DNA of 64,000 bases from positions 4,614,001-4,678,000 of the forward strand of contig NC_045147.1 in NCBI RefSeq assembly GCF_008831285.2, in the 5' to 3' direction. A program made the position numbers and the translations under genes. The DNA is from Nymphaea colorata. Its lineage: Eukaryota > Streptophyta > Magnoliopsida > Nymphaeales > Nymphaeaceae. This document shows positions 33,260-45,119 of the stretch, piece after piece. Numbering within the stretch: position 1 is the first letter of the stretch; each line of letters starts with the position of its first letter. The notes below the pieces were generated by a model, which saw only the letters and a list, made by a program, of their open reading frames with translations, was not told the DNA's origin and searched no databases.

Positions 33260-35222
33260 CAAGCTTGATAGGTTTGGGGAACTAGTTTTTTGGAGATACA
33301 TTGTGAGGAGAGGCTCCCTTTGAAGGGTCACCCGCTCTAGAGGCAGCAGGGTTTTCTTCTGCTTGGTTTCTCTCTTTTTGGCCAATGTTTAGGGTCATGT
33401 TTATACATTTCTTCCATGTACATAGTATTTTACTGGAATAACAGGGTGGGGAATCTACCTCCCAACTGGCGTTTCATTGGCACTACAAAAGAAGAAAATT
33501 CAACGGTCGAATTTGAGAACCAAAAAACAAACAGTAACATTAAATGAAAGAACAATGTTTCTTCTTTTCCTTTTCAACATTATTGTCAATAAGCAAGAAA
33601 ATAACAAAATTCAATCAAATTTTTGTTAACAGTCAAAAACATTCAATATCTGCAAATGGAAATAACAAAAATTGAACGTCTTTCCCAACAATTTAGAAGT
33701 TCTCAATATGAAGTGCATGTAATCCCAACAATAGGATTTAGAATCTTTTAAACATATGAAACAACAACCAGTGAATAAGAATTGACAACCCAAGTCCAAG
33801 AAAGAATTCTACAAATCCAAATTCTTATCCGTATCCATGACCAAATACTAAAAAACTGGTGCGTACACCATTTTCCAAAATGAGATGTGGGATAGGAAAA
33901 CCTTCTCTACCTATTTTAGATTTCCATCTACATGAGCATCACGTCCCCCTTAAAATCTAATGTAGATGGAAGGGCCGAACTTGATGCCAGTAGTCTCCAT
34001 ATGAGTGAAAGCTTCTCCTCCAGAGGTGGCAGACCATGAAGCTCTCCATCAAGGAAACCATATGATAAGTTCACCTGCAAACAAAGGCATCATCTATTAG
34101 GTGAAACGTTTTACGAAGTTGCCCCCCCATGCCTACTTAGCATCGATAAGAAAATCTCGTTCAGACACCAAATTTTTAGAGATGAGGTGGGGCAATGTTT
34201 TGCAATTTAGTTATTTTTTACCATAATCCCAAGACTACTCTTATTTGAAAAGATAATTAACCATTTCTTTATTATATGGATAAGTTTTTTTTCACGTTTT
34301 TCACTTGTTAGGCTATATTTTCGTAGCTAGTTATATGCATAGGCTTGTGCATGAAATTTTTTGTGCACATGCCAGTGATTTTGTTATGTGGTGATGAGAG
34401 GTTTCAAGATTCGATAATGAAATTGAAATCAGCAGCTAATGAATCAACTAATTCATTAAAATACATTACTGTCCCACCATATTTCGAATTGGTTATACCT
34501 AAAAGATGTTACTGTCCACATACTTTAATACGTCAAAATGACACTGGATCAGCTTAAAACTTAAAAGACAAAACTGTCCCACTGCCTTCATTGCGTAGGA
34601 AAATGATAGAGAATGTCATCTATTAGGAAAATTCCGTAACTCTCCACCATTCATTATGGCAAGATTACCCAAGCAAACATCTTGTTTCATATTGCCTAAG
34701 CTGATTATTATTTAAGCTGAGAGAGAGCAAACACATGCACTATCGCAGTGACCTGAAAAGAGCATAAACACCTCTTGAAGCCCTAAAGATCTCTTTGATC
34801 ATCGCTGTTGCCGTCAGACTCACAATCAAAGTTTACCAGCACAATGAACAAGTACTTCCCATGCCTAAAACTCCATTTTCTGTTTCTTGTAGTCACCCAA
34901 ACCCTATGATATTTGAAAGAGAAGCATGTTTGGGTGCTGTTTACATATAAGGTATTGTCTTGTTTTGCAACACAGACACCATTTGCAAAAGATATTGTTC
35001 AAGCAACATATGTATTCAACATAAAGCTTTTCAAGGAAGTTTTAGGCAATTTCCTGAAATACTCGGCATTATCACCCACGACACATAATATTGCATTCAC
35101 CATTCTATATAGAATCACACACATTATTTAGTCCGATAATATCTGTTTTTGTTTTCGTTTCAGTTCAAAGATAGCTCATGCCAGTTCTTTCAACTCAGAG
35201 GAATGCACACACCTGTGCTTTA
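33260..35222. other. Second part of copy A: LINE end and unassigned DNA
   Basis: The first 200 bases look like the LINE tail. From about 33490 the sequence is A-rich and unassigned. It contains no gene that I can support, although it is matched through its whole length by 41731-43682. Confidence 0.5.
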
Positions 35223-35845
35223 GGTTAGGATGATGCGTATCTGGGCACATGCTAGAAAATACAGAAAACTAGCTGAGCCTCAAAATTTATTGAATGAAGA
35301 AGACGTCATCACGGAGGGCTTGGACACACTGTTGTTGCAGAATGCAGCCATCAACCAAGTTGAGGTGCAATGACTAGAATAGATTCAATGATAGGAAGAG
35401 TTATTGGGGCAATGTGATGCTGTCAACTATGGGTAGGTGGCAACGGAAATTAAATATGTAAGAGTCTAATGGTTGAGAAGTAATGAGCAGAAGATGAGAA
35501 GAAATGGAAGGAAGTAGTGAAAGCCGAGGATGCAGAGTGGAGGCAATGAGGGCAGAAGATGAAGGTGATAGGAATTTGGATGCTTGGATGAGGAAGATAT
35601 CTCTGTTTGAGTAATCTATGGTCGAAAAGGAGAAGGGAAGAAGTAACTTAAAGCTTTCTTGGAGAAAAAGGTAGATGAAGTATAAAAGGGGGAAGAGGCT
35701 CAGGGGAAGGAAGATATGGCAGAAGAAGAACAAGATGAGGAAGAAGAAGAGGTAATAAAGGGAGCCCCTACCCATGTGCCGGAAGAGGAGGAGGAGGCAG
35801 AGGTTAGAGAGATGGGTGTAGATGTTGATGCTCGACTAACCCTAT
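35223..35845. other. Spacer between duplicated segments
   Basis: This is purine-rich plus-strand sequence (GAAGAAGA, GAGGAGGAGG) and present once only. A broken frame at 35235-35370 reads IWAHARKYRKLAEPQNLLNE and DVITEGLDTLLLQ, not recognised. An acidic Glu-rich stretch follows at 35710-35820. Confidence 0.4.
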
Positions 35846-36523
35846 TCTCACTCAATGGTGCAGGGTGAGATACCTCAAGTAAAAAAGAAACCTCTGGAGT
35901 GTGAGGAAGCTTTGGAGGGGCTCTAGGGCATGCAAAAGCCTTGGTTGGGGTGGGATACGATTGAAGGCCATGTGAAATGGAAGATAGTGAACAATAAATC
36001 TATTGTTTATGGTCTGACCACTGGCAGGAGAGCATCTTGCAAACCATAATGCTGGGGGGTGGGTGGGTGGGGGGAGTATGGTAGTGTGGTGGAGTAGCTG
36101 AAGCTTTCAGTGGCGGACATCAAGAGGCTGATTAATGAGGGACACTCGATGGTGAATAGGTTTTGGATTGCAGCTAGCATGGTTGAACTCCATGGTGGAG
36201 CTGACTAACTTGTTAGCATTAATAGAAACCACCCTAACCTTAGTTCAAGGTGTATTTGGGTGGCCACTAAGTCCAAAGGTAGACATGAAAGCTGGCGAAA
36301 ACCTCCCTAACCTTAGTTCATGGTGTATTCATCGCTAGCTACTTGAGGATAAGTACACAAGACATGCTCCAATGTCATGGTGTACACCTTGCTAATCGAT
36401 GGCTCCTACGAAAGCAGAAGGAGAAAAACATGTGTGTCCTCTTTCGCTGCTTAGTTGTGAGACTAGTGTGACAAAAGGTCATCAAGAAGTTTGGGAAATG
36501 TAAGATTCCATGGCAATGCATAG

Positions 36524-36779
36524 TGTTAAGGAAAGAGTTTGAATTTTGAATTCTAGAAGTGATGAAATTTGCAAGAGAAATAAAAACGTATCTGTCTCTA
36601 TTAATTTGGTATCTGATTTATGTTTTTATCTCTTGCCTTTTTCATTGTTGTAACCTCCTTATCTCTTGTACTCTATAATTACCCTGTATCTTCTACAATG
36701 ACAATATACATGAGATTCTATTTTTGAGTTCTCTTTCCTTCTCTTGTTTTCTCTTGATTCTCATGGGCTCTCCCTTTCA
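36524..36779 (+). repeat. Copia-2 5' LTR
   Basis: It begins TGTTAAGGAAAGAG and ends CTCCCTTTCA, canonical TG...CA, 256 bases. It shares GAATTTTGAATTCTAGAAG and the following sequence with the 3' LTR at about 95 percent by eye. Confidence 0.9.
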
Positions 36780-36792
36780 TGGTATCCGAGCC
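36780..36792 (+). other. Copia-2 primer binding site
   Basis: TGGTATCCGAGCC follows the LTR directly; it matches the tRNA-iMet site with one change (C for A). Confidence 0.85.
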
Positions 36793-36817
36793 ATCATCTT
36801 CTTCCGCTTGAAGCATC

Positions 36818-37591
36818 ATGGCGAACTCATCTTCTTCGTCAACTCAATGGAACGCGATCACTGCACTTGTCTTTGTCAAACTCAATAGAGACAATTATCT
36901 TCTATGGAGCAGTCAACTGGAATCGGTCATGGAGTCCCAAGAACTTGTACAATTCATTGACGGGATGTTTCCTCCTCCTCCAGAGACTATTGTGAAGGAC
37001 GGCAAGAGCGAAACTAATCTAGATTTTGCTATCTGGAAGAGATCCGATCGTCTAGCTTTAAGCTGGATCAAAGCCACTGTTTCAGAACCTGTCTTGAGAC
37101 AAATCATGTCTAGCAAATTGGCACATGAAGCATGGAAAACGCTGAAAAAGTCTTCCAATTCTCAATCACCATTGAGAATAATGCTGCCGAGGAAGGAGCT
37201 ACACTTCATTCAAAAAAGAAATATGGATATGCAAACCTATCTAGAACAGATCAAGTTCCTTGCAGATACGTTAGTTGCAGCGGTACTAGACACAAATGAC
37301 AGTGATCTTGTTCAGATCACAATGAATGGTTTGTCCATTGAATATGAAAGCTTTATTACTCTCATTAGTGCTAACTCTTCAAATGCCTCAATTACATTTT
37401 CTGAGTCATTCGATCTCCTACTCACTCAAGAGAAGAGACTTGAGATGTTTAAGTCATCAATGCCTGATTCTAATAGATCCGTCCAAGCATTACCGCTGGC
37501 TGAAAATCATGTTGTTTTTAATATGTTGCAAGAACGTGGCAGAGGCCAAGGCAACTTCAGGGGTCGGCAAGGAGGTCGATTCCAAGGATGA
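36818..37591 (+). pseudogene. Copia-2 gag
   Basis: A 257-codon frame starting 26 bases after the primer binding site encodes a copia gag (UBN2 type): LVFVKLNRDNYLLWSSQLESVMES at the start, then SWIKATVSEPVLRQI, AHEAWKTL, QKRNMDMQTYLEQIK, and a Gly/Arg-rich end RGRGQGNFRGRQGG. The frame then shifts; the CCHC knuckle expected next is seen only in degraded form at 37640-37740 (CQILWTEGALGKDM in another frame). Confidence 0.9.
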
Positions 37592-37752
37592 GGAAGACAG
37601 GGATCTCTTCCTGTTCAGCCTCCACCACAACATGAAAATCCAAACAACAATGCAGGAAATGGAAATCATTCTCGAATTGACGTGCCAAATATTGTGGACG
37701 GAAGGGGCATTAGGCAAGGACATGTTATGATATCCCGCGTGCATTTTCAGCC

Positions 37753-38800
37753 ATGAATTTGCAGGAGGCTACGAGTGCATATTGGAATCCCAACCCAAGA
37801 TCAATCAATCATATTGTCAACAATGATGAGATGATGCAAAACAAAACACCGTATGATGGGCCAGACAATATCATGATCGGTAATGGTTCAAGTCTCTCTA
37901 TTAAGCATACAGACAATTTACTAGTTAACTCTGCAGGGATTTCATTCCATCCCACTAATGCACTGCATGTTCCTAAAATGGCTCATAATCTCTTACCAGT
38001 GGGAAAGTTTACATTTAAAAATGACTGCATTTTTCAATTATCACCACATGATTTTGTTATTAAGGACCGACAGATGGGCAATGTTCTTCTTCAAGAACCA
38101 AAGATGCGTAACAAGCTCTACCCCATCAAGGCGGTCTGATCGAACATGGATTCATTTTCAACCAAGGGAGCAGCGTTTAGTTGCTGGTTTCCAGCAAGCG
38201 TCAATAAACTTTTAGCATCATTTGATCTTTGGTATCGGTGGCTTGGTCATGCAAATAAGAACATTGTTAGTTTTTTAAATTCTAGTCGGTTCATTTCAAT
38301 AAATTCTCCTGTTGCAAAAGGAGTTTGTCGGTCCTGTCTTCTGGGAAAGGCGCATAAACAACCTTTTCTAATTTCTGATTTTCAAGCATCACACCCCTCT
38401 TGAAATGCTTCATATGGACGCATGGGAACCTGCCCCTATTCTCTCTCGAGAGGGCTTCAGATTGTTGACAACTATTTCGATTTTCATGGTTGTTTTCTCT
38501 TAAAGCTAAGTCTCAAGTTGTTTCACGTTTCAAGAATTTCAAGACCATGATTGAAAAGCAATTAAATGCTCACATATGTTCCATTCAATCTGACAAAGGA
38601 AAAGAATTTGTGAACTCTAACTTAGCCTTATTATGTGAAGCACATGGGATATGTTATCAGTTTTCTTACCCTTACACTCCCGAACAAAAGGGTATAGTTG
38701 AACGAAAAAGTCGTCATATTGTTGAAATGAGATTAAGCATGCTTTATGATGCTGGTCTATCATATAATTTCTGGTTTGATTCATTTTGAACTGCTGTTTA
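37753..38800 (+). pseudogene. Copia-2 protease remnant and integrase, broken
   Basis: The frame 37753-38139 holds the protease-to-GAG-pre-integrase part (AYWNPN where WY.DSGA is expected; IGNGSSLSIKHTDN; LHVPKMAHNLLPVGKFT). Frames 38146-38403 and 38490-38789 give LWYRWLGHANKNIV, CRSCLLGKAHKQPF, then the integrase core SDKGKEF, YPYTPEQKGIVERKSRHIVE. The second Asp and the Glu of the catalytic triad are present; the first Asp lies in the frame-shifted stretch around 38410. Confidence 0.85.
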
Positions 38801-38852
38801 TATTATCAACCAATTACCAACACTGAAATTGCAGTGAAAATAGCCCTTTCAT

Positions 38853-39380
38853 ATGTTTTTTCAAAAGGATCCAGAATATGCACATTTTCAGTTTTTTGGA
38901 ACCACATGTTATCCATTATTGATGCCCATGAGTGATTCCAAATTTCAGCCCAAGACTACTCCATGCATTTTTCTGGGTTATGTTAGTCATCATAAGGGGT
39001 ATCCATGCTATGACAAGAGCCATCAGCGTATCCTTATAACTTGGCATGCTATTTTTGATGAAAATCATTCAAGCAAGTCCAATCAACATCCGGATATTTC
39101 TGATGCTAGTTTGTCTTATTGGCTGCCACACACGACCAACACTCCTTCTACTGGTCACGCTGTTCCAATACAGCCAGCCTCACCCTCATCATATACTGTT
39201 TTGCCACCACCAATGGCTGGATCATCATCATCTGTTATGGTTTCTTCTCCTGAGCATATCAGCTTGCCCATCCATGAGACTGCTCAGCCCACACCCATGG
39301 CGCCCACCATGGATCTTACTCCCACCATAACCTTGGAGTGCTCCTCACTGGTTGACCATCATTACCGATTTTTTCAGTAA
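38853..39380 (+). pseudogene. Copia-2 integrase C-terminal region and linker
   Basis: The 175-codon frame has YAHFQFFGTTCYPLL, CIFLGYVSHHKGYPCYD, and ITWHAIFDE, the conserved region after the copia integrase core. A Ser/Pro/Thr-rich linker of about 90 residues follows and precedes the reverse transcriptase. Confidence 0.85.
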
Positions 39381-40240
39381 TGACTGGCTCATTAAAACCC
39401 AAATGGGTGTATAAAATCAAGCGTCACCCTGATGGCTCTATTGCACGACGTAAGGTTCAACTTGTGGCCCGGGGTTTTCTTCAAATGGCTGGTATTGACT
39501 ATCAAGAAACTTTCAGCCTCACCGTCAAACCAACAACTACCTGGGTGCTTCTCTCTTTAGCTGTTTATTTTGGCTGGTCTTTACGCCAACTTGATTTTGA
39601 CAATGCCTTTCTCAATGGGTATCTTACTGAATATGTCTATATGGCTCAACCAGAGGGGTTTCAAGATGCCGCCTTTCCTCATTACGTATGCAAGTTAGAC
39701 AAAACACTATATGGGCTCAAGCAGGCTCCACGCGCATGGTATCATTGCTTGAGTTGCTTCCTTCGTGATCTTGGATTTATTGCTTCTCAGTCCAATGCAT
39801 CCCTGTTTATTTACTCCTGCGATGGTCGTCACCTATATCTTCTCATCTACGTTGATGATCTGATTGTCACTGGATCCGTGCTGTCCCTTATTTCTCATGC
39901 TATTAAACGGCTTGGTTCTGCCTTTTCGGTCAAGGATCTTGGTCCCCTAACCTATTTTCTAGGCATTGAAGTCCAGCGACGACCCAGGGAGATACATCTG
40001 AGCCAACACTGTTACATTACTAGCATTCTTCACAAGGCTCAAATGGATAGTGCCAAATCCACGAACTCCCCCATGGCAATCACTAAACATCTTCCAGCCA
40101 CTGATGATTCTTCTTTGGATCCCACGTTGTATCAAAGTGTGATAGGTGCATTACAATATGTCACATTAACACGTCCAGATATTGCACTTGCTGTAAATCG
40201 TGCTTCTCAATTCATGCACTCCCCAAAGACTGTTCATTAG
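39380..40240 (+). pseudogene. Copia-2 reverse transcriptase
   Basis: The 286-codon frame is an almost complete copia RT: KWVYKIKRHPDGSIARRK, ETFSLTVKPTT, LRQLDFDNAFLNGYLTEYVYM, TLYGLKQAPRAWY, LYLLIYVDDLIVTGS (intact YVDD), and YQSVIGALQYVTLTRPDIALAVN. A stop follows at 40238. RT here is the best preserved coding part of the three copia elements. Confidence 0.92.
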
Positions 40241-40816
40241 ATGATGGTTAAAAGAATACTTCGCTATTTAAAAGGAACCAGCCATTATGCTTTTCGCTTG
40301 ACTTGATCCTCTTCGCTGCAACTGAGTATCTTTGCGGATGCAGATTGGGTTAGCAGTCTAGAAGATCGAAAGTCGACTGGTGGTTTTGTTGCTCTCCTAG
40401 GAAATAACATCGTCTCATGCGCTTCTAGAAAACAAAGAACAGTCGCTCGATCCAGCACTGAAGCCGAATACAAGTCCCTAGCTTGCACTGCTGTAGAAAT
40501 ACTATGGTTAAAATCTCTCCTAAAAGAGCTACAAGTTTCATTACAAGATGCACCAAGTTTATGGTGTGATAATATCAGAACCCTATACTTAGCATCAAAT
40601 CTTGTGTTCCATGCTCACACCAAGCATGTCGAAATTGATTTTCATTTCGTTAGAGATCATGCCAATAAGGGAGAGATCCAAGTGAATTTCATTCGAACTA
40701 AAGAGCAATTAGCGGATGGGATGACGAAAGCTCTTGGAGGAATGGTGTTCCAAGATTTCATAACCAATCTCAATATGGTGGAGCCGCCGTTCAGATTGCG
40801 GGAGTTTGAATTTTGA
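40241..40816 (+). pseudogene. Copia-2 RNase H
   Basis: After the stop the plus strand encodes RILRYLKGT, DADWVSSLEDRKSTGGF, SRKQRTVARSSTEAEYKSLA, LWCDNI and, in the frame 40604-40816, HTKHVEIDFHFVRDH and RTKEQLADGMTKAL. This is the complete RNase H region with a single early frame break near 40300. Confidence 0.88.
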
Positions 40817-41044
40817 ATTCTAGAAGTGATGAAATCTGCAAGAGATAAAAACGTATCTGTCTCTATTAATTTGGGATCTGATTTACGTCTCTATCTCTTG
40901 CCTTTTTCATTGTTGTAACCTCCTTATCTCTTGTACTCTATAATTACCCTGTATCTTCTACAATGGCAATATATGTGAGATTTTATTTTTGAGTTATCTT
41001 TACCTCTCTCGTTCTCTCTCGATTCTCATGAGCTCTCCCTTTCA
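40801..41044 (+). repeat. Copia-2 3' LTR (first bases deleted)
   Basis: The LTR is recognisable from AGTTTGAATTTTG and ends CTCCCTTTCA. The expected polypurine tract and the first dozen LTR bases (TGTTAAGGAAAG) are missing: TTCAGATTGCGGG runs straight into AGTTTGAA, best explained by a deletion of about 16 bases across the internal/LTR border. Confidence 0.8.
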
Positions 41045-41049
41045 CATAA

Positions 41050-43682
41050 GCACTAAGTTTTAACGTAGGAGTTAGATCCCTTTCAAAGCCAAATAGACCC
41101 AAAAATGCTGGTTAGTTATGTTCCCAATCGCAATTTGGAAGTTGTGGTGGAGCAGGAATGAGGCAGCTGTTGATAGAGCCAGATTTCAATGCAACAGAGA
41201 TATTTTTGACTATTTGAGAAAAACAAAGGATGTACTTCGGGGATTGATGGTGGAGGAAAGAGACATGAGACATATTTGCCTCTACTTAATGAATGGAATA
41301 ATTTGCGATGGAGGCCTACAACCTCTGGGTAGTGATCCTATGATTGTTCAAATAATCTTATAGAAGTCAAAAACCAGGAAAATGGTCAACTGCCTAAGGA
41401 GGAGCCCTCAGCTCACCTCATATCACATTAGTGAGCTTGAAGCTTGCTTAGGAAGGATGAAGCCAAATTGAGGTTGGTGAATGAAGGGCTGGCTTCGTAA
41501 GGTTTGGAAGGCGATCTAAGAGTAATATCCAACAATGAAGGTTGGAAATGTAGGCTAAAGGGTATGATAGCATGTATGAAAATGATTAAAAGAAGATAGT
41601 TGAATATAGAAAATCTAAAGCACCATCTTCAAGTGCTTAATGGGTTGCCCTTCTTAGAGGCAGGTAAACTCATTCAAAGATATGGAGAAAGGCGTTGGGA
41701 GGGATGATGCTGGATGAGGATCAGACCTGATAAGTTCGGGGAACTAGTTTTTTAGAGCTACGTTGTGATGAGAGGCTTTTTTTGAAGGGCCTCCCAGTCT
41801 AGAGGCAGCAGCGATTCTGTCTGCTTGGTTTCTCTCTTTTTGGCTGATGCTTAAAATCTTGTTTATATTTTTCTTCCCTGTACATAGTATTTTATTGGAA
41901 TAACAGGGTGGCGAGCCTACCTCCCAGTGGCACTGCAAAAGAAGAAAATCAACAGTCGAATTTAAGAACCCAAGAAAGCAAATAGTAACATTAGATGAAA
42001 GAACAAAGTTTTTCTTTTCCTTTTCAACATTATTGATAATAAGCAAGAAATAAGAAAATTCAGTCAATTTTTTATAACAGTAAAAAACAGTGAAGAACAA
42101 ACAAAAATAACAAAAATTGAACGTCTTTCCCATCCATTTAGAAGTTCTCAATATTAAGTGCAGGTAATCCAAACAATTGCCAGGATTTAGAATCTCTTAA
42201 ATATATAGAACAGCAACCAGAGAATAAGAATCAACAACCCAAGTCCAAGAAAAAATTCCACAAATCCAAATTCTTATCTGTATCCATGACCAAATACAAA
42301 AAAAATGCTACACACATTGTTTTCCTACGTGAGATTTGGTATAGAAAAACTTCCCTACCTTATTCAAATTTCCATCTACATGAGCATAACATTCCCCTTA
42401 AAATCTAATGAAGATGGAAGAGCTGAACTTGACCTTGGCAGCCTCTCTACGAGTAAAAGCTTCATCCCTGATGGCAACAGATCATCAAACTCTCCGTCAA
42501 GGAGACCATATGATAAGTTCACCTGCGAACAAGGGGCCTGAGCCGTCAGGTGAAATATTTTACGAAGTTGGGCCCCAAGCTTACGCATCGTTGATAAGAA
42601 AATTTCATTCAAGCACCAAATTTCTAGAGAGACGAGATGGGGCAATGTTTTGCAATTTATTTATTTCGTACCATAATCCAAAGGCTACTCTTATCTGAAT
42701 AGATAGTTAACTATTTTCTTATTTAATCGACCAGCTTTTTTCATGTTTTCACTTGTTAAACAATATTTCCAAAGCTGGTTATATGCAAAAGCATGTGCAT
42801 GAAATTTCTGTGCACATGCCTGTGATTCTGTCACGTGGTGATGAGAGGTTTCGGGATTCAATTATGAAATTAAGATCGTAGCTAATGAATCGTCTTATTC
42901 ATTAAAAGGCATTATTGTGCCACCATATTTTGAATCGGCTTATACCTTTCAAGATGTTACTATCCACAAACATTAATACATTGAAACGATACCGAGCCAG
43001 CTGCAAAATCAACTTAAAGCTTAAAAGACGAAATTGTCCCACCACCATCTTCAATGTGTAGGAAAATGATAGAGAATGTCATGTGTTAGGAAAATTCTGA
43101 AACTCTCTTCCGTTCATTATGGCAAGTTTACCCAAGCAATCGTCTTGTTTAATATTGCCCAAACAGATTATTATTTAAGCTGTGAGAGGTCAGATACATG
43201 TACTATCGTAGTGGCTTGAAAAGAGCACAAACGCCTCCTGAAGCCCTAAAATATGTTTGATCATTGCTGTCATTGTCGCCGTTAAACTCATGATCAAAGT
43301 TTACCAGTACAATGAACAAGTACTTCCCTTACCTAAATCTCTATTTTCTATTTCTCATAGTCACCCCAAACCTGTGATATTTGAATGAGAATCGTATTTA
43401 GGTGCTATTCATAGAAAGGTTATTGTCTTGTCCTGCAACCCACACACCATTTTGCAAAAGGTATCCTCCAAGCAACATACGTATTCAACATAAAGTTTTT
43501 CTTGGGAGTTTTAGACAACTGCTTGAAATACTCGACTACTGTCGCCCACAACACAAATATTGCATTCACCATCATATATAGAATCACATACATTATTTAG
43601 TACATGTTTCTATTTTTGTTTCAGTTCAAAGATAGCTCATACCAGCTCTTCCGACTCAGAGGAATGCACACACCTGCACTTG
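41050..43682. other. Second part of copy B: LINE end and unassigned DNA
   Basis: LINE ORF2 C-terminal sequence runs to about 41500, the LINE tail to about 41910, and unassigned DNA follows. A plus-strand frame at 42408-42698 is not recognised and the corresponding stretch of copy A (33960-34240) is frameshifted against it, which argues against a gene. Confidence 0.5.
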
Positions 43683-45110
43683 TAGTGTTGCACATAGTAT
43701 TACTTAATGATGCACTACAAAATTCAAGGGTTTGGAATTTATATTGGTATCACACAAAGTATCGCTCGATGATTCGCACAAAATCAAAGGGTTTAAAGTT
43801 TTTATAACTAATTCATGAAAACTTCAAGATTGTCTTCGTGCCATTTTTAATTCAGTTTGTATTTAGTAAACTTGTTTCCATGTTTTTCTAACTGGTTAGC
43901 TATTTGTCACACAAAGAATTGTACCAAAATAAAAGGATTTAGGCATGCATATTGGTGTCACACATAATATCACACAAATAATTACAGCAAAATCAAAGGT
44001 TTTGGATTGTATATTGGATGCATGCATGGTATCACACAAAAAACTACACTTTATATCGCACTGAATATCATTCATTATGCTCATACAAATATGTGCTCTT
44101 TATCAAATTTGTCATCTAATCCCTTCTTCATATAGATTCATGCTTCCGGCTGCTTCTTGTCAAGCTTTGATTTTATGTAGGCCACAATATCCAAATACAT
44201 TTGCTTTCGAAAATGCGGTACATCTTCTTGTCAAGAGACAAACACTACATTTTGCAAATGATCTTTCCTGTGAATCGGTATCTTAATTAAAATACTTGTA
44301 CAATCAAATCACGGCTCCCTACCATTGTAGAATGTCTCAATGTACTTCAGGATGAATATACTGCAATCGTAGCTTTGTCATGGAGCTTCAATTATATGAA
44401 GAAATCTACAGGATCACATGTTGATTCCCAACTCACCTTTCAAGAATCCCATCATGTGAACCAAGTCAACATGTGCACTATCATGGATGTTCATTGAATT
44501 GTAATATAACATAACACTGTTTGGAACATCAACCACATACAGTACCCAACGGTTGCACTCTTCCCACAAGGCAGGGAGGATGATATATAGAAGATAAAGT
44601 AAAATGATATTATATTGAATACATACAAAGTTTAGTTATTATGTTGATCAATCACATGACTACAAACAACCTCAAATGATGGGAATAGGTTCGAACCCCC
44701 GTGAATCAACCTTTTAGCTAGGGGGAAACAAATGCCAAAGAGCAACTGACAGAGTATACTCTATACAATACAATATTCACGAGCCCCATACCATGATGAA
44801 TGGACTGAGTACATCAACTTGTATAATGCTCTGATGATTGTTGCATCAACTCTACTGTTTCGTGTACAACTTGTAAGAAGATTTAAGATCAAATAAATGA
44901 GTGAACCAAGTATGTTTGTAAGTGGTTGAACATTATGAGTGTGCTTACGAAATTACTGATCCATTTGTTAGGGTTCAACTCATCTTCACTTTGATGTATC
45001 TGATCTCTTAACAAACTCACCATCGCACTAGCTTCGCTTTGCCATTGCACTAGTAGGAGAACCAACCTCAACCATCCACTATGGAGAGAAACCTTATTTA
45101 ACATTCTCTA
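43683..45110. other. Unassigned DNA with degenerate short repeats
   Basis: From 43720 to 44060 words like TATTGGTATCACACAAAGTAT and AAAATCAAAGG(G/T)TTT recur three to four times at uneven spacing. The rest is AT-rich with no gene recognised. A GGTTCGAACCCC word at 44688 resembles a tRNA T-arm but no tRNA can be folded around it. Confidence 0.45.
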
Positions 45111-45119
45111 AAATATTAA

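Larger units (their letters stand above)
26505..35222 (+). repeat. Duplicated segment, copy A (interrupted by copia-1)
   Basis: The segments 26505-27914 and 33260-35222 match 35846-36523 and 41050-43682 in the same order and orientation, about 3.3 kb in each copy when the copia insertions are removed. The first shared word is CATGGTGCAGGGTGAGATAC and the last is CAGAGGAATGCACACACCTG. By eye the copies differ at roughly one base in ten, with several small indels. The segment covers the LINE 3' region plus about 1.8 kb of unassigned sequence. Confidence 0.85.
36524..41044 (+). mobile_element. Copia-2: Ty1/copia LTR retrotransposon
   Basis: LTRs at 36524-36779 and about 40801-41044 enclose gag, integrase, reverse transcriptase and RNase H on the plus strand. 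The flanks are CATAG (36519-36523) and CATAA (41045-41049), a target duplication with one later change; copy A shows the empty site GCATAAACACTAAG. The RT frame is long and has an intact YVDD box, but gag-integrase are broken, so it is non-autonomous now. Confidence 0.92.
35846..43682 (+). repeat. Duplicated segment, copy B (interrupted by copia-2)
   Basis: It matches copy A (see 26505-35222). In place of copia-1 it is uninterrupted near 41730; it carries copia-2 at 36524-41044, where copy A is uninterrupted at about 27187. The LINE frame 41118-41363 (IWKLWWSRNEAAVDRARF) is the conserved C-terminal part of the LINE ORF2 after zf-RVT and is better preserved here than in copy A. Confidence 0.85.

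Noticed and set aside
42408-42698. 96-codon frame in copy B
   Set aside because: The matching stretch in copy A is frameshifted and not open, as expected for non-coding DNA.
44675-44710. tRNA-like B box (GGTTCGAACCCC)
   Set aside because: No A box, anticodon arm or acceptor pairing can be built around it; probably chance or a decayed SINE or retroelement piece.
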